Assembly: GCA_009779515.1 (NCBI GenBank)
Contig: WREE01000092.1
Coordinates: forward strand, 1 to 7,913
Length of the DNA stretch: 7,913 bases
Source: Symbiobacteriaceae bacterium
GTDB lineage: Bacteria > Bacillota > JAAYKD01 > WRDA01
Direction: 5' to 3'
Below the pieces are notes generated by a model. That model did not search any database. It was not told where the DNA came from and saw nothing but the letters and a program-made list of their open reading frames with translations. The position numbers were made by a program, and so were the translations under genes. Position 1 is the stretch's first letter; each line of letters opens with the position of its first letter. This document shows, in pieces, positions 6,793-7,913 of the stretch.

Positions 6793-7848
6793 CTAGCCTC
6801 CTTCCCTGGACAGGTTGACCAGATCTCTTAAAATAGCAGCAGCAGCGCCTACCGGGCTGGAATTGCCACCCGTAACCAGTAGGGTTCCCATAAGATCAGT
6901 AGCAAAGGCTACAGCTTTGGCAGTTCCATCCACTTTATATAGAGGGTTACTGCTGTCCAGTAAAGCAGGAGCAACTTCCACGGTTACCTGGCGCTCCCCA
7001 GCGAGGTTTTCCCTCCAGGAAGCTTTTCCTACCAGCTTATAAACCATCTCTTGCATTAAAGCAGCTTCAATTTCCTGGGGTGTCAGCTGGCGTATCCCCT
7101 TAACTTGGACATGCTCCAAGGTGAGATTGGCGTCCCAAAGAGCATTGGCTAGAATAACCAGCTTGATAGCTGTGTCGATACCGTCGACATCCAGAGTCGG
7201 GTCTTTTTCAGCTATACCCATGGCTTGTGCCTGAGCTAAAGCTTCAGTATAAGGTAAAGCATCTTGGTGCATACGGGTGAGAATGTAATTCGAAGTGCCA
7301 TTTAAGATACCGGAAACTTCTAAAATTTCGCACCCTGCCAAATCGTAATACCCTACGTTAGTGGTAGGAAGCGCCGCGGCAGTGGCACAACCAAACTTAA
7401 GCATTTTTCCCGCCGTGGCAGCAGCCGTAGTAAGCTGCCGGTAGGCTACCACCAGTGGTCCTTTGTTGGCTGTAACTACATGCATACCGGCTTGGAAAGC
7501 CTGGAGCATATATTGCAAAGCCGGTGAGCCATCTTTAGGGTTGGTAGGGGTGAGCTCCACCATAATATCGGCTTGGACTTCACGTAAGGCCTCTTCAGCA
7601 CTACAACCGGGACGAAACCAAGGTAAAGCAGAAATATCCTTTTTAGCAGCCACAACTTCGGAGAGTAGGCTGAGCGGGATACTCTCCTGAGGGGGTACCA
7701 ACGCTGCTCCTTGAATATCCACCACCCCGGCAACTTCCAGCTTCAGATGGTGTTGCTTAGCCAAAAAAGGCTCTTTCGAAGCTATAACCTGCACTAAATG
7801 CCGAGCAATATTGCCAAAACCTACTAAGACCAGACGATGCTGACGCAT
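6793..7848 (-). CDS. hom: Homoserine dehydrogenase family protein, short form without ACT domain
   Basis: This 351-residue protein probably carries out NAD(P)-dependent interconversion of aspartate semialdehyde and homoserine in the cytoplasm (threonine/methionine branch). A Rossmann fold opens the protein, with the dinucleotide loop GFGNIA at residues 10-15 and an Asp (D44) after the second strand. The active-site segment TANKGPL (K129), the family signature GILNGTSNYIL (180-190) and DVDGIDTAIKL (220-230, with D225 and K229 at the catalytic Asp/Lys positions) are all present. The C-terminal part (NPLYKVDGTAKAVAF, then a TDLMG turn) closes the substrate domain. The protein ends there, so the regulatory ACT domain of long bacterial enzymes is absent and threonine feedback through it is not expected. 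The ATG start is preceded by a good GGAGGG about 8 nt upstream. The stop codon overlaps the ribosome-binding site of glmL, 3 nt before its start. The family assignment is firm. Because of the glmL/KOW context, a related amino-acid semialdehyde substrate cannot be excluded. Confidence 0.9.
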   Translation of the reverse strand: MRQHRLVLVGFGNIARHLVQVIASKEPFLAKQHHLKLEVAGVVDIQGAALVPPQESIPLSLLSEVVAAKKDISALPWFRPGCSAEEALREVQADIMVELTPTNPKDGSPALQYMLQAFQAGMHVVTANKGPLVVAYRQLTTAAATAGKMLKFGCATAAALPTTNVGYYDLAGCEILEVSGILNGTSNYILTRMHQDALPYTEALAQAQAMGIAEKDPTLDVDGIDTAIKLVILANALWDANLTLEHVQVKGIRQLTPQEIEAALMQEMVYKLVGKASWRENLAGERQVTVEVAPALLDSSNPLYKVDGTAKAVAFATDLMGTLLVTGGNSSPVGAAAAILRDLVNLSREGG

Positions 7849-7878
7849 ATTGCAGCCCTCCTACTTATATGTACAATA

Positions 7879-7894
7879 ATTATATGGGAGTATA
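7879..7894 (-). promoter_or_regulatory. Possible -10 elements upstream of hom
   Basis: The AT-rich leader of hom contains TATAAT (7879-7884) and TATACT (7889-7894) on the minus strand, 30-45 nt upstream of the ATG. No good -35 hexamer lies at proper spacing from TATAAT. The one for TATACT would fall outside the window. This is a weak candidate, and the operon may begin further upstream. Confidence 0.25.
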
Positions 7895-7913
7895 CCCCAA
7901 ACCCCTGCACTTA

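Noticed and set aside
1..7913. Search for CRISPR arrays, tRNA or rRNA genes, transposases, attachment sites and riboswitches
   Set aside because: The window is almost fully occupied by five coding sequences. No repeat-spacer pattern, cloverleaf, transposase motif or recognisable riboswitch was seen in the short gaps.

Overview
All five confident genes in this window lie on the minus strand, so transcription runs from high to low coordinates. About 97 percent of the window is coding. Base composition is balanced. Ribosome-binding sites are strong (GGAGG-type), and GTG starts overlap the preceding stop codons. With a GlmL/MutL-type chaperone for a coenzyme-B12 mutase, this suggests an anaerobic Clostridia-like Firmicute, or possibly a Chloroflexi-like bacterium. 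No marker gene fixes the taxon.

The right half (about 3705-7848) is a tightly coupled three-gene set. It holds a short homoserine dehydrogenase-family enzyme without an ACT domain, a long GlmL-family ASKHA ATPase, and an unrecognised 428-residue protein. That protein appears to contain repeated barrel-sandwich-like segments, a conserved alpha/beta-like core and a C-terminal KOW-like segment. Gaps are 3 and 1 nt, and each downstream Shine-Dalgarno lies within the end of the previous gene, so the three are probably made together. GlmL proteins are known as partners of B12-dependent carbon-skeleton and aminomutases. No mutase is encoded here, so the partner must lie outside the window or elsewhere in the genome. 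The hom/glmL/KOW trio is the best candidate for an undescribed system.

A gap of about 110 nt (3597-3704) follows. It holds two short inverted repeats but no convincing terminator or promoter. The left half (53 to about 3596) encodes two ABC exporter half-transporters whose genes overlap by 8 nt. Their ATPase motifs are complementary. The first has a catalytic Walker B Glu but a degenerate signature (LSAGE). The second has a perfect LSGGQ but Asp in place of the catalytic Glu. This is the pattern of heterodimeric exporters with one degenerate ATP site.

The first transporter gene has a start-site anomaly. Its first ATG (3467) has no ribosome-binding site and would remove the first membrane helix. 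The same frame continues upstream to a stop at 3615-3617 and encodes that helix, but contains no ATG, GTG or TTG. Either translation starts at a rare ATA codon (3596) behind an AAAGGA site, or a one-base indel in an A5 run separates the gene from an upstream start.
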